DNA of 64,000 nt from Monosporascus cannonballus (taxonomy: Eukaryota > Ascomycota > Sordariomycetes > Xylariales): NCBI GenBank assembly GCA_004154925.1, contig QJNS01000188.1, positions 1-64,000 of the forward strand, read 5' to 3'. Positions 1 through 10,953 of this stretch are shown piece by piece; within the stretch, counting starts at the first letter, position 1; every line of letters starts with the position of its first letter. The notes under the pieces are model-generated. The model did not search any database. It had not been told where the DNA came from and saw nothing but the letters and a program-made list of their open reading frames with translations. Position numbers and translations under genes: made by a program.

Positions 1-85
<85 letters not shown>
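1..85. repeat. 85-base poly-C run at window edge
   Basis: The first 85 bases are uninterrupted C (poly-G on the minus strand). The run lies where the last intron or 3' part of the adjoining reductase gene should be. It is not a telomeric repeat. An assembly or read-end artefact is more likely than a biological tract, but the sequence alone cannot decide. Confidence 0.95.
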
Positions 86-86
<1 letters not shown>

Positions 87-133
87 CGCCCCAAACATCC
101 ACTGTTGGTAAAGAGAGGGACAAAGAGCCTTAC

Positions 134-1244
134 ATCCTAATATCCGTCTCCGTAATAGCATCCCCAAACCAATACGGGCCCTTCGAGTCCGCGAGGTGCT
201 TCTCGGCCCTGTCGAGGGCCTCGAAGAGCGCGACGACGTTGCGCTCGTAGGCCTCCTGCGTGGTGGCGAAGCCGCTCTTGTAGACGCCGTTGTTGATGCG
301 CTCGTAGGTCCAGCAGGCGGCCTCGTCGATGTCGGCGCGCAGCGCCTCCGGGTAGAGCTTAACGCGGGCGTACTCCTCGGGCAGCAGCCCGTCGAAGGCC
401 GAGCCCAGCATGCGCAGGATCTCGCTGCTCTCGTTGTTCACGATGGTGCCGAGCTTGCGGTCGAACAGCACCGGTACCGTGAACCGGCCCCCGTAGTTGG
501 GGTCCACGGCGAAGTACACGTCCCGCAGGTGCGTGTACCCCTCGTGGCCCGGCAGCGGGTCCGGCACGACGTTCTCGCCGGGCGCATCCTGATCCTCGGG
601 CGTCGGGAAGCGCCAGCCTAGAGGCGGGGCAACGGGCGCGCTATCAGTCCTCTCCCCAAGGTCCACATTAATCGCAGAGGGGGAGGTTTGCCATACCTTT
701 CTCACCCATGTGCCAATGCACGACCGAGAACGAGACGATATCCTCCAGCCCCTTTAGCTTCCTGGCGATGAGGGTCCGGTTAGCCTAGCATGCCGCCGAC
801 TCGAAAGTCAGCATATCACATCGTCCTCACGGCGACGGCCGCGATCCAGAACGCGGAACAAGATTGACGTACCCAGGGACAAGCGTAGCTAACGTAGAGG
901 TGGTACCGGCCCTTCTCGGGCGGGAACCTGGCGCCGGGCTCCGGGGAGATCCAGTCGCGGAAGGCGCTGTCGGCCCTCTTGAACTCGCCCGTCTTGTCGC
1001 CGGGTTTGACCCAGTCCGTGATCTTCGAAGCCTGTGCGTCGCGGGTCAGTCAATCTCAAGTAGGATTTCCAGAGGACTTCTCCCTGGGAGGTCAGAGCAA
1101 GATAGGGCACCCTTTCAGCGCGCGCTGTAGCTGCCAGAGCCACCTATCTCGAGAACCGGACCGCATATGTGCAATCCTATGCGATGCCACGCGAGTGGCC
1201 ATAAGGGGGGCCACCCGGGCGAGCGGCCGGCTGTCACTTACCAT
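134..1244 (-). CDS. Glutathionyl-hydroquinone reductase / omega-class GST (ECM4/GTO family), 3' end missing
   Basis: Exons read on the minus strand are 1244-1242, 1031-873, 784-697 and 617-134, all joining in frame. The product begins MASKITDWVKPGDKTGEF and contains the catalytic SYACPWANRTLI segment (Cys of the CPW motif), then VVHWHMGEKGWRF and PTPEDQD. These are hallmarks of the Ecm4/Gto/YqjG family, which reduces glutathionyl-hydroquinones and other glutathione conjugates in the cytosol. The C-terminal alpha-helical GST domain starts (NNESSEILRMLGSAFD, YERINNGVYKSGFATTQEAY). The frame then stops after ITETDIR at a GTAAGG donor, and the following intron runs into the poly-C edge, so about the last quarter is missing. 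Exon 1 is proposed to be the ATG alone, joined across a 210-bp intron. That start fits splice signals and frame but is the weakest part of the model. uba1 lies upstream in the same orientation. Confidence 0.85.
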
Positions 1245-2212
1245 CTTGACCTGTTCCTTAAACGATGTCTTCCCAAAAGTTACGTTGGACCTCAACGTTT
1301 CCTGGTCTCTAGTCTCAGATGAAAATGCCCTATTCCGGGGAGCCGAAGCGACTTGGCGAATCGAAGGTCCTGGGCGTGTCGTAGGAATCGCAATTGTAGT
1401 TTGTCTCGAGACACGAGATAGAGATCTACATGTATAGCGCATGGACTATACTATATATAAGTTATGCATGCAACTCGAGGTAAGAGGGCGGGCTTTGCTT
1501 TCCAAGCGGCTCTCGTAGCTTAGGAACTCGGAAGTAAAAACAGGGTGCGGAACCACGACCACGAAGAGGCTCGATGGTCGATTGATAAAGGCTTACTCTC
1601 TTCTTTATAAGAACTGTGGATCGCAGGTTACTAAACGAACTCTAACTGGCGGGCAAACACGCACCCGACAGTATCGAAGAGTTACCTAGTATAGTATGCG
1701 GCTGCTAGATGGATGCTTTGTCAGGTCTCTCTATAGCCGCAAGTAAACCATCTAATTCATTAGACATCATCGATTACAGATCGTGACGTAAGTAAGTATT
1801 CGCAATTCCCAGCTCTGCGTTGCGCCCGGCTCCAGGTGGGGCACGAAACCATCCATGCATGTGAACATCCGCCATCGACTCCTTGGCCGTATCTTTCCGA
1901 AGGCAGTAGCAATCGACCGCTTGCATGGCCGCCTCCGCCATCCTAGTAGGCTCTCCTACCAGGAAGCCGGAAAGGAGTTCTCCACACGGATAAATTCTTG
2001 AAAAGGGGATGTCTATTTCACGACCATTTCTCGTACCTACTTGGCCTAGTGTGCCCAACGCTGAGGTGTCCCGGCAAAATACTCAATCCTCTATCCCGTA
2101 CTTAAAATACCGAATCGGGAGAGGCCTGCCGATGGTGGGCTCTTACGTCTGAATATGCATATGAATTTTCCATCCCCGAGAGGTGTCTTACAGAGCCGAC
2201 CCCTCTACCCAT
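1245..2212. other. Intergenic, no gene supported
   Basis: This stretch separates the uba1 stop codon from the reductase start; both genes are on the minus strand. It should hold the uba1 3' UTR and the reductase promoter. Short open frames in both strands show no family resemblance and no convincing splice partners. Confidence 0.6.
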
Positions 2213-5200
2213 TTATCGGACCCTGACCTTGATGTAAGGAACCTCTACGTCCTCGTCGTTCTCATCCTCGGCCACGATCTCGAAGATGACCTCTTTCTGG
2301 TGCTCGGGAATCGGCTTCTTCGACACGCTTTCCACCAACTGGCTCAATTTGAGCGGCAGCCTCTCTTTAAGCTTAGCCTGAGGGAAGAAGCTGGCGTAAA
2401 GCAAGCTCACTCCCGAGCTCAGCATGCTTATGTTTAGACCCCGCTTCTTAAAGTCGTCGATAAGCTCCCGCAAGGTGATATCCTCGACCTCGAAACGATC
2501 CCAGATCTTGTCTAGTGTCACCTTGCCGTTGGGACCCTGATACTCGACCTTGGGACTCGCGATCGGCTCGCTAAAGCCGAAGAACGGCAGCGCAAGATTG
2601 ACGAAACCATTCTTGTACTGCTCGATGTCGGTCTTGCCATCGATGACCTTGTACAGCTCCAACACCACGAGACCGGTGACTAGTGCGGTCGTGGTCGCGA
2701 TGGCCGGGATGATCTTTCCCGCGATGAACTTCGTCTTGTGACGGTCGGCCTGCTCGATCTTGTAGTTCTCGGCACGCAGGTTGCTCGCGGCCGTAATGAA
2801 GTCGATGTGGTGATTCGTATCGTCGTCCTTCTCGAACTCCACGGGCGTCAGCTTAAATCCGGCGAGCTTATTAGCGGGCGGGAGGCTCTCCGTGATCTTC
2901 TGTAACTCGGCATTGTCGTCGAACGCGGCGTTGTTGGCGTTCGGGTCCTATTCATTGTTAGCTCTAGTTGCATATCAAGCATCCCAGGAGCACTCACGGG
3001 ATCAGCGTCGTTCGCCTGGATCTTGACGCCCGGGTCAGGTGAGAAGTCAGGGATGATCATGTTGTCCAGAACCTTCAGGTAGAGGTCCTTGTTGACGCCC
3101 TTCGTGTTAATGTTGTAGTTGAAGGCGTGGAGGTTCGCGGCGGCGACGGTGAAGCCGAAGTGAGTAGGGTTCTTGGGGTCGAACTTCAAGGGGTCAGGAG
3201 CACGTTTTGGGCCGGACCAGAAGGGCGTGCCGCTAGACGAGACGGAGTCCTTCGGGAAGTTATACAGAAGCTGCTGAATAGCGTTGTTATACTGCTTTTC
3301 GAACAGCATCCGCGCCCAGATGATGCAGTCCTCGAAGCTTAGGGGCTTGTCCGTCACCAAGTAGTCGCGGATCGTCTCCAGGGTTGCCTTTTCGTTACCG
3401 CCTTGCTTCAACGTCGTCTCCAGGTAGTTAGGCTGGGTGAGGTAGAGGTTGACGGTCTCAGGAGACTTGACGAAAGACGTCTCGAAGAGTTCCCGCGCCC
3501 AGGCGATCGTGTGCTCGATCCTGTTGGGGAAACTCCTCAGCGTGCACATGGGGAACGACTGCTCGGGCGGGTCCTGCGACGAAGAGTAAGATTCGGTCAA
3601 GTTAGGAAGGACGACCTGGGTATTGCCCTTGGTACCCAGGGTGCCGCTTTCGAGGAGCGGCTTGTGGAAGAAGACGCAGCGTCTGTCGACGTATGTTCTA
3701 GCCTCCACGTTATCAAGCGCATTCGTGACACCGTCCAAGTCCTCCCAGAATTCTTCGTTAAAGATATGCTCCGTCTCGGGGCTGACGCGGTCTTTCAAGC
3801 ACGTAATCTTGCCCTCGAGGTCGGGGTTCATGGCAACAACGGCTTTGGCGGCGCAGTCGCTCTTCATCTGGCCCACATCCTTGGCCCGGAAGAGGAACTG
3901 GCGGTTGAGGTTACTCTTCTCGATCGAGTCCATGTCGGTGATAGTGATCTTCCCCGTAGGACCGGTACCTAGACCGATCATAGCCCAGTTCTTGAGCATT
4001 TCGCAACCGATAGCGCCGGCACCCACGAGGAATTGTTTCATGTTTGAGATCTTGTCCTGGAATTCCTTGCCGAAAACCGCGATTTGACCATCGTACCGAG
4101 ACCCGAGAGGCTTGCAAAGCTCTTCGGTGCGGGCGGTGGACGTGGGAAGTGACTCAAGCGAATCGAAGTAGAACCACTGCTTTATAGGGTGGAACTTGCC
4201 AGAGACGGCCTTCAGAACTTCCTGTGCTGTCAAACCGCCGAAGAGCGCGGCCATGGAGCTCAGGTCTCCCCGCGCCTGGTAACTGAGCTCCTTGATGAGC
4301 TTCTCATCGAGCTCAACGTCTAGCTTTTCCTTCTCCACAAATTTCTTGGCGGATTCGACCAGGACAATGGCGTCTTCCTCGTTCATCGGACGGGGTAAGC
4401 GGCCGTGGGTCTGAACGTAAGCGTGGAGTGTCTGAAATCCGATATGAAGCTGTTGGGGCCGGTCGAACTTGGCGAAGTCGGACATGACGAACTCGGGGTC
4501 GCGCAGCGCGTCGGAGATACCCTTAAAATCGATGAATTTGGGCATCTTCACCTGTTGATACAACCCTCCGCGCTTGTATTGACCGAGCCCGGAGACGTCG
4601 TCAATGGAGAACGTGTAAGGTCCCTTCACCGTGACCTTTCTCGGCTCGGCGCCGTTCAAGCCCTCCATTCCCTCGATTTCGGAGAAGGTAACATAATCAC
4701 CATCCTCAAGGCCGTGGCGTGTCTCGTCCAGCGCGGACACGAGACCCTCTTCATCGATACCAGCCACAATGCCGTTAACAGGATTCTCGCCCGTCGGGTC
4801 GAGGCAAGTGAATTGTTTGCCGAAATCGCAGAAGACGGAACCGAAAAGACCGAAGGTATCCGCGACCACGACGTAGATGCCCTTAGAATGACAGTAGTCA
4901 CCTATCGCTTGCTGAAGACTAAGAGGAGTGTTGGTAAGGACAACGACTTGGTACTTGTCGAACTGGGAGAAATCATTGCCAAGGCTGTTTGGCCTCTCGT
5001 TAGCACATGGCTTATTCTTAGACATTGAACGAACGATACATACCTAGAGGACTCGTGAATGTGGACAGGAGTATAGGCATTCAGCTCGGCAACCCGGGGC
5101 GCGGTAGCTGCATCTCTCGGCTTGCCGACATCTTCGGGGTAGAGAAAGAACTGGGCTGAGAGGTCGGCGATGGCAGCCGGGGTCGGGTCGTAAAGTGTTA

Positions 5201-5423
5201 AGCTCTTGACACCAGCAAGAGCGATGTTCTTGGCTATCTCGACACCCAAGCCCTTCAGACCGACGATGAGGACGTTCGAAGCGCCCATGCGCTTCATAGC
5301 CTCATGACCGAGAACATAGAGCTGTCGGCTATATAGGGACTCGTCGATCTCTGATGTGCCAACAACAGACTCATCGACCTGGACTCGGGTGACCAGATCG
5401 ACCTCAGGAATACCCGAAGCCAT
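2213..5423 (-). CDS. uba1: Ubiquitin-activating enzyme E1
   Basis: Exons are 5423-5044, 4984-2998 and 2947-2213, giving 1,033 aa, the usual fungal Uba1 length. The first intron joins HESS to [13 protein letters not shown] and the second joins NDADP to [13 protein letters not shown]1 activates ubiquitin with ATP and passes it as a thioester to E2 enzymes. The inactive adenylation half is at the N-terminus ([36 protein letters not shown]). The active adenylation domain has the nucleotide loop [18 protein letters not shown] and [17 protein letters not shown]. The catalytic cysteine sits in [12 protein letters not shown] (about Cys607, codon 3544-3546). The second catalytic-cysteine half follows ([13 protein letters not shown] region), and the C-terminal ubiquitin-fold domain ends YIKVRVR. 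No broken motif was seen. The start is the first ATG of exon 1 and matches family N-termini. Confidence 0.97.
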
Positions 5424-7512
5424 TTTCGTATCCTGCTAGAGAGAGACGGCATTAGTACAGCTGGGGCCTTCTTTGAGCGGGATGGTACGAAGCATGACTA
5501 GACCACGGTGTGCACGAGGAGCTAATGCCGCCAGGTTGAGTTAGACGGACAGCAAGCAGCCATCCACGAACGCACATCACAGCTGGAAGAGCCGAGCTAA
5601 GCTCAGGTACCGAATAGAAACACAAGGTGGCGGGAATACGACGAGATCTTCTACCGCAAAGCTAAATGTAATGGGCCTAAGGGGGGGATACTGACGGTCA
5701 TGGTTCTCTTGAAGGAGATGGACTGGTCTCCGTCTGAGAGCTTGCGCTTCCCCAGCTTGACTTCTGTATTGGGAGTTTTGAGAAGAAATTATGGAAGGAG
5801 AGGTGAAAACAAGGCCAAACTCGTCCGTCCCGCAAAGGATAGAAGTATGGGATGGGTGGATGTTCTGAAAATGGTGAACAAGTTAAGAGGTGTTCAGGTT
5901 ACCGGCGGTTTTCCTACAAGGGAGCAGTTACGTTAGCGTTGGGTTGGCGCAGTCCAGTGCTATGGTAGACGGCAGCACGACTACCCCGCCACCTAAACTC
6001 GAGGCCGATTAATGAGGTACAGGCGGGAGGGACGGGGTACACATACTGATCGATGGATCATTATTCAGCTGCTAATGACGTCAGTCGAGCTTCTCCCAAT
6101 AACCTGAAATTGTGTAGTTTAGAAGTTATAATAATAGGCCTCGTCAAGGAGAACTTCAAAATCACGTTTGGATAAGGATCCCAAAGGCTTTTTTATATGA
6201 TTTCAATGCGATTTGAACATTGTGCAAGAGGCTGAGGCAACTAAAATCGCCCTGAACATCTAGTTGTATGTAAAGTCACTGGGCGTCAGGCAACGATCCG
6301 CTAAAAGGGGCCACTCAGCAGATTGTGCACTGTCGCAATGTAGTGGCGGGGCGGGGGTTCTGCTTATCCTGCACAGTAGACCCACATAATTTCCAAGGGT
6401 TGCTCTTTTCCCAGGTCGCTCGCTAACTAACCCCCGCCCTCTGGCGCCTCCTCTTGCCGGGGAGCGTGGCACTCCTGAACAGATGGGCCAAACCCATTCA
6501 TACTGATATCCGTCTCGGCCTTGAAACCAGCATAAGTACATACTTATGCAGGCAGGTAGGAATGGAAGGTGTCTGAATGAAAGAAAATTCCCATGAGTTC
6601 CCGCACTTGCCCGGTTGGAAGAGCTGCCTTGCTTCGCATTTGTTGATTCTTTTGACCGGCACTATCACAGACTCTGCTGCCTAGCCATCCGCTTGGAGAT
6701 GGCGATAGAATGAATCATACGGCGATTCTTCGTGTCTTTAGGTGTCCACAAGAATTGATCAGCATGGCGTTGTGCTCCCCCCTCACATATATCGACTTGG
6801 ATTGACATGTCTTGGAGAGGTCTCCAGATCTAGCATGCTCCGCTGGCAGCCCATCATGATTCATCAGCCGGGAGCTCTGTGTCGGATGGGGAAAAAACTA
6901 CGTTTATTCAGACTTGTCTGCTTTTAACGGGATAATTATCTCGGCGCTAACGCAAGGAGTTCCTTGAGTGTCCTCAATAATTCCACTCCCGAAAGATCAC
7001 CATTAAACTCCATCGGCTCGGAGTCGGGCCAGGCCCCCTATATTTGCTGCCATGCCTTGCACGTCCCTGAATATCGACATTTGAACATGAATTCTATCCT
7101 TCGCCTCCAAACCTTACTTTCCGTATACCCCCTATTAAGACCTATCATCTTCCCACCCGGCCTAAGTAGAGGAACACCGCGACTCATAAGCGTGACCTCA
7201 ATTGTGACGGACTCTTATCGTAAGGATCGTAACTTGAAGTAGAGAAAGGGTATCATCCGTAGCATTCACCAAAACCCAGGCCTTCTAATGCATCCATAGT
7301 GCGTCGCCAGAAAAAAAAAATAGAAGGAGTGTCCGAGTCCGTCCCGCCTGCGATGCAAGTATGCTCGCTGAAAAAATGCAAAATACCAAGCCAGAAAGGA
7401 TTGCGCGAAGTAGAAGTGAGCAAAGAACGATCGTTGACGACAGGGGAGCAGTACTTTTCAGTTCCCTTGCTCCGCCGCCAAGAAAAGTATTAGAATCGAA
7501 ACATTAAGCAGG
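5424..7512. other. 2.1-kb intergenic region, no gene supported
   Basis: This region lies between the uba1 start and the stop of the mucin-like gene, so it includes the uba1 promoter. Open frames of 60-93 codons exist on both strands (for example 5700-5936 and 6260-6541). They lack recognisable domains, plausible introns or a family-like composition. I see no RNA gene. Confidence 0.55.
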
Positions 7513-7879
7513 TTAGAAGAAGAGGAAGGCAAGGATCGAAAGAAGGATCGGAAGCAACGAGCCGGAACCCGACACGGCTCCTCGGGGCTTCAATACCACC
7601 GCGCCCGCCTCGGCTATTTGCGTTGGTGGTATGGAAGAGGTACCCGAGTCGGGTGCACCGCTCGAGGTGGTTGGTGTCCCCGTTGACGAGGTCGACGGGA
7701 TGGTACCACTCCCTGATCCGTTTGCCGATGCCGTCCCGGAAATCGAAGTAGACGCTCCGCTACCGTTGCCGCTGCCACTGCCACTACCGCTACCGCTACC
7801 GCTACCGCTACCACTGCCGCTACCGCTACCGCTACCGCTGCCGCTGCCGCTACCGCTACCACTGCCGCCACCGCTACCG

Positions 7880-7919
<40 letters not shown>

Positions 7920-10900
7920 CGCTGTCACTGTTACTGTCGCTGCCGCTGCCGCTACCGCTGCCGCTGCCGCTACCGCTACCGCTACCGTTGCCGCTGCCGG
8001 GAGCGCCTCCTGTTGATATCGTCGTGGCTGCGGACTCGGGTGCGGAAGCGGTATCGGAGTAAGTGATCGACGCTGGGGGATTGGTTGTGTCTGGGGAGGG
8101 ATTGGTTGACTCCGGTGAGGCGGTAGGCGACCGCCTAGTCGAAGGGGCGGAGCTGGAGTCGTCCGGCGGTGTGATGGGAATCGCCGTGACGGAGCTCGCC
8201 GTTCCCCCGATGGTCGTCGAAACCTCCCCGGTGCTGGTCACGCCGCTCTCGGCGGGGCTGGACGACGGCGGTCGTACGGGGTTCGTCACCTCACAGTAGC
8301 CGAGGAACTGGGAGAATTGGGGTGACAGGTAGTCGCGGGCGGTGATTTGGAAGTTCACGAGGTGGTCTTCTATGCACAGCTCGCAGGCGTCGTAGTAATC
8401 CCTGAATGCCGAGCCTTCACGGCAGAGCCCGGAGGACTTGCCGACCGCCTGCGCCTCGAGGTACGCGTTGTTGCACCGGTCATAGCACACGGAGGGCACG
8501 GTAGGTCCCCGCTTCGAGAGACGCAGAGATCTCTCGTGGTGCGAACGATAGCTGTAGGCGGGCGGGACGGGCGTGGTCTCGGCATAGTCGGTGCTCGACG
8601 TGCTTGATGGGGGCCATTCCGTGATGCTTGATTGCGATTCCCAGTTGCCGGTTGAAATAGTCGTTACGTAGGGGTAACCATCCTCGGGTTCCACTGTCGA
8701 AACGATAACATCGACCCTGAAGATATCGTAGCTCAAGCCGAAGGCCGGAGGTGCGAGGTTGAAATATCCCTCGGTGGGAGGATAGTACGAGGTGTCGTTG
8801 TCGGTCCAGATCACCGGCTCGTACTCAGGAGAGGGTATACATCTGCTTGGGTCGCAGACGTAGGATTGATCTGGCGGGTCGGCCCAGATCTCGCAGCCTG
8901 CAGGCCTTACCGGAGAGCATACCGTTCCGGGTCTGCAACCCCAGGTTAAGTCCGAGCTCACATTGAAAACCGGATTAAAACCAGGCGGATTCGTGGGAGC
9001 GGCGCAGACGCTAGACGCAGTTGTCACCGTCTCACCTGGCAGAGTCACCGTTACAGGGGGCGCTGTAACAGTCGTTGGCGAGACAATGGTGGTCCCGGGC
9101 TCTATGATTGTAACAAGAGACGTCTGCGTAGTCCCCGGCTGTATGGTTGTAACAATGGACGTTTGCGTGGGACCTGGAACCGTCGTTACGGAGCCGGGTA
9201 GTTGGGTGGTGGTAGTGATCAGTTGCGTGGTTGTGAAGGTGCTCGTAGTATATACAGAGTCAGTGACTAATATCTCCGAGACCGTGACGAAGGTCGTAGT
9301 TGAGGTTATCGTGACGAACTCCTCCTCGGTTGTGGTCTCAGTGGCGGTATCAGTGGTTGCTGAGACGGAGATTGAGACGGACACAATTACGGAAATGTCC
9401 GTCACTGTGTCTATATCAGTGGTTGTCGTCGTATCGGTTACCGTATCCGTCGTCGTCAGCCAAACGCTTGTTGTGAATGATGAAATGGTGGTATATGTGG
9501 ACGTGCTATATTCAGTTATGGTTGCTGTATTTTCGGATATCACTGTTGTCGGGATTAAAGTTGTTTCTGTAACAATACTCGTAACAACCGTTGGAACCAA
9601 GGTCGTATAGGTTGTGGTTGTGACTGACGTGTCGGTAGTTGTCGTTGTCGCCGTATCGGTATCAGTCGCGGTTGTAACCGATATGTCAGTAGTTGTCGTT
9701 GTATCGGTTACCGTATCTGTATCAGTAGTTGTGATCGTATCGGTTACCGTATCCGTCGTCGTCAGCCAAACGCTTGTTGTAAATGACGAGACGGTGGTAT
9801 ATGTGGACGTGCTGTAGACAGTTGTGGTTGCTGTGCTCTCGGATATTACTGTTATCGGAATCAAGGTTGTTTCCGTAACAATACTCGTGGTAACTGTTGG
9901 AACTAAAGTGGTATAGGTTGTAGTTGCGGTTGTAACTGATATGTCGGTGGTTGTCGTTGTCGCCGTATCGGTTGTAACTGATATATCAGTAGTTGTCGTT
10001 ACCTCTGTCGTGACTGTTGGCACGAAAGTCGTGTACGTAGTTGTTTCGGTGGTGGTCTCCCATATCGTCGAGACCACGCATGTAACATCATCGGCAACGA
10101 AAACTTCCATAGTGGCTGGACAGCCGGCGGGAACGTCAGGACAACTCGTTACCGTCGTAGTAGTCCATGTGGTAGTAGTAGTCCATTCAGTAGAAGTTCT
10201 AGGAGGATCCGTCTCCTCACCAGACGTCGTTCCGGGCCAGCAGACGGTTTCCGTAACCGGATACGACTGCGATTAAGTTTAGTAACGATTTCATAGCTTA
10301 GCAAGCAGCATTGACGTACTGTTGTGTAAACCGAAGTAGTGGTGGTGGTAGTCAACTGAGTAGTTCTGGATCGACTCTGTTAGATCGAAGGCGACGACGG
10401 GGGACTGGCGGTCCTTACGTTCTCTCATCGGTGACAGTAACAGAAACCGACAGCGTATAATCCTCGGTGGTATAGACAGTTGTAGTGTTACTTTCCTGCG
10501 TTAGCTTACTCTTTATCACCCACAGCGTCGATACCCACAAGAGCGTAGTTGGTACTCTATACCATGGTTAGCGAATGCTATGAAGAAACACTACAAGGGG
10601 AGAACGCACGTCACAGTCTGAGTTTTTGTCCTAGTTTCCGTTTCGGTTTCCGTCTCGGTCTCAGTTTCTGTCTCCGTCTCCGTAGTAGTTTCTGTCTCCG
10701 TCTCAGTGACCACCACCGTTATTGGTGATGGACAGTCAGATGTTGGCGGGCACTCCGGTGTTGGATAGCCTGGATAGCCTGGACAGTCCGTCGGTGTCGG
10801 TGTTGGTGTTGATGTTGGATAGTCTGTCGAACAGTCGTAATCACTGCAAGTCGCTCCAGTCACATTGGCACTTGGGTAGGGAGGCACCTCAGCACCGGCA

Positions 10901-10953
10901 AAAACAGCGAATGTGAAGGCCGAAAGGGCCCCTAAAGTACGTGAGCGGACCAT
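7513..10953 (-). CDS. Thr/Ser-rich mucin-like cell-surface protein with signal peptide and GPI-type C-terminus
   Basis: The proposed exons are 10953-10610, 10490-10419, 10374-10320 and 10266-7513, giving 1,074 aa. Introns have GTGCGT, GTAAGG and GTACGT donors and keep frame throughout. The N-terminus (MVRSRTLGALSAFTFAVFAG) is a signal peptide. Next come Pro/Thr-rich sequence, Thr-Glu repeats (TETETETTTETE) and long TTT/TDT/VTT arrays with two 306-bp repeats. A Cys-containing middle region follows (about GFNPVFNVSSDLTWGCRPG to SRCIPSPEYEP, and a second cluster near CYDRCNNAYLEAQAVG). Then comes a Ser-Gly/Ser-Asp tract and a hydrophobic C-terminal tail (LLPILLSILAFLFF) after SGSGS, typical of a GPI-anchor signal. 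A heavily O-glycosylated wall or surface protein is inferred. I do not recognise a named family. The upstream in-frame ATG at 11013 is less likely because the signal peptide starts at 10953. Confidence 0.85.
7756..7990 (-). repeat. Ser-Gly / Ser-Asp coding hexanucleotide microsatellite
   Basis: About 235 bp of near-perfect hexamers (plus strand GCTACC/GCTGCC and GTCGCT types) encode alternating Ser-Gly, with a central Ser-Asp block around 7875-7935. It lies inside the mucin-like gene just before the C-terminal region. Such tracts change length by slippage, so allele length may differ between isolates. Confidence 0.95.
9430..9930 (-). repeat. 306-bp tandem repeat in the mucin-like gene (about 1.6 copies)
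   Basis: The plus-strand string CAGCCAAACGCTTGTTGT occurs at 9457 and 9763, exactly 306 bp (102 codons) apart. The flanking sequence (TTVISE, STSTYTT, SFTTSVWLTTTDTVTD on the coding strand) repeats with the same period. The period is a multiple of three, so copy number can change without shifting frame. Confidence 0.85.

Noticed and set aside
1..85. Poly-C as a telomere
   Set aside because: It lacks a TTAGGG/CCCTAA pattern.
7614..8062. Open frames opposite to or offset from the Ser-Gly tract
   Set aside because: They are products of the hexanucleotide repeat, which is open in every frame. The minus frame alone links to a signal peptide and GPI tail.
8963..10276. Long Val/Ser-rich plus-strand frames
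   Set aside because: They are antisense shadows of the Thr-rich mucin coding sequence. They have no start context or domain.
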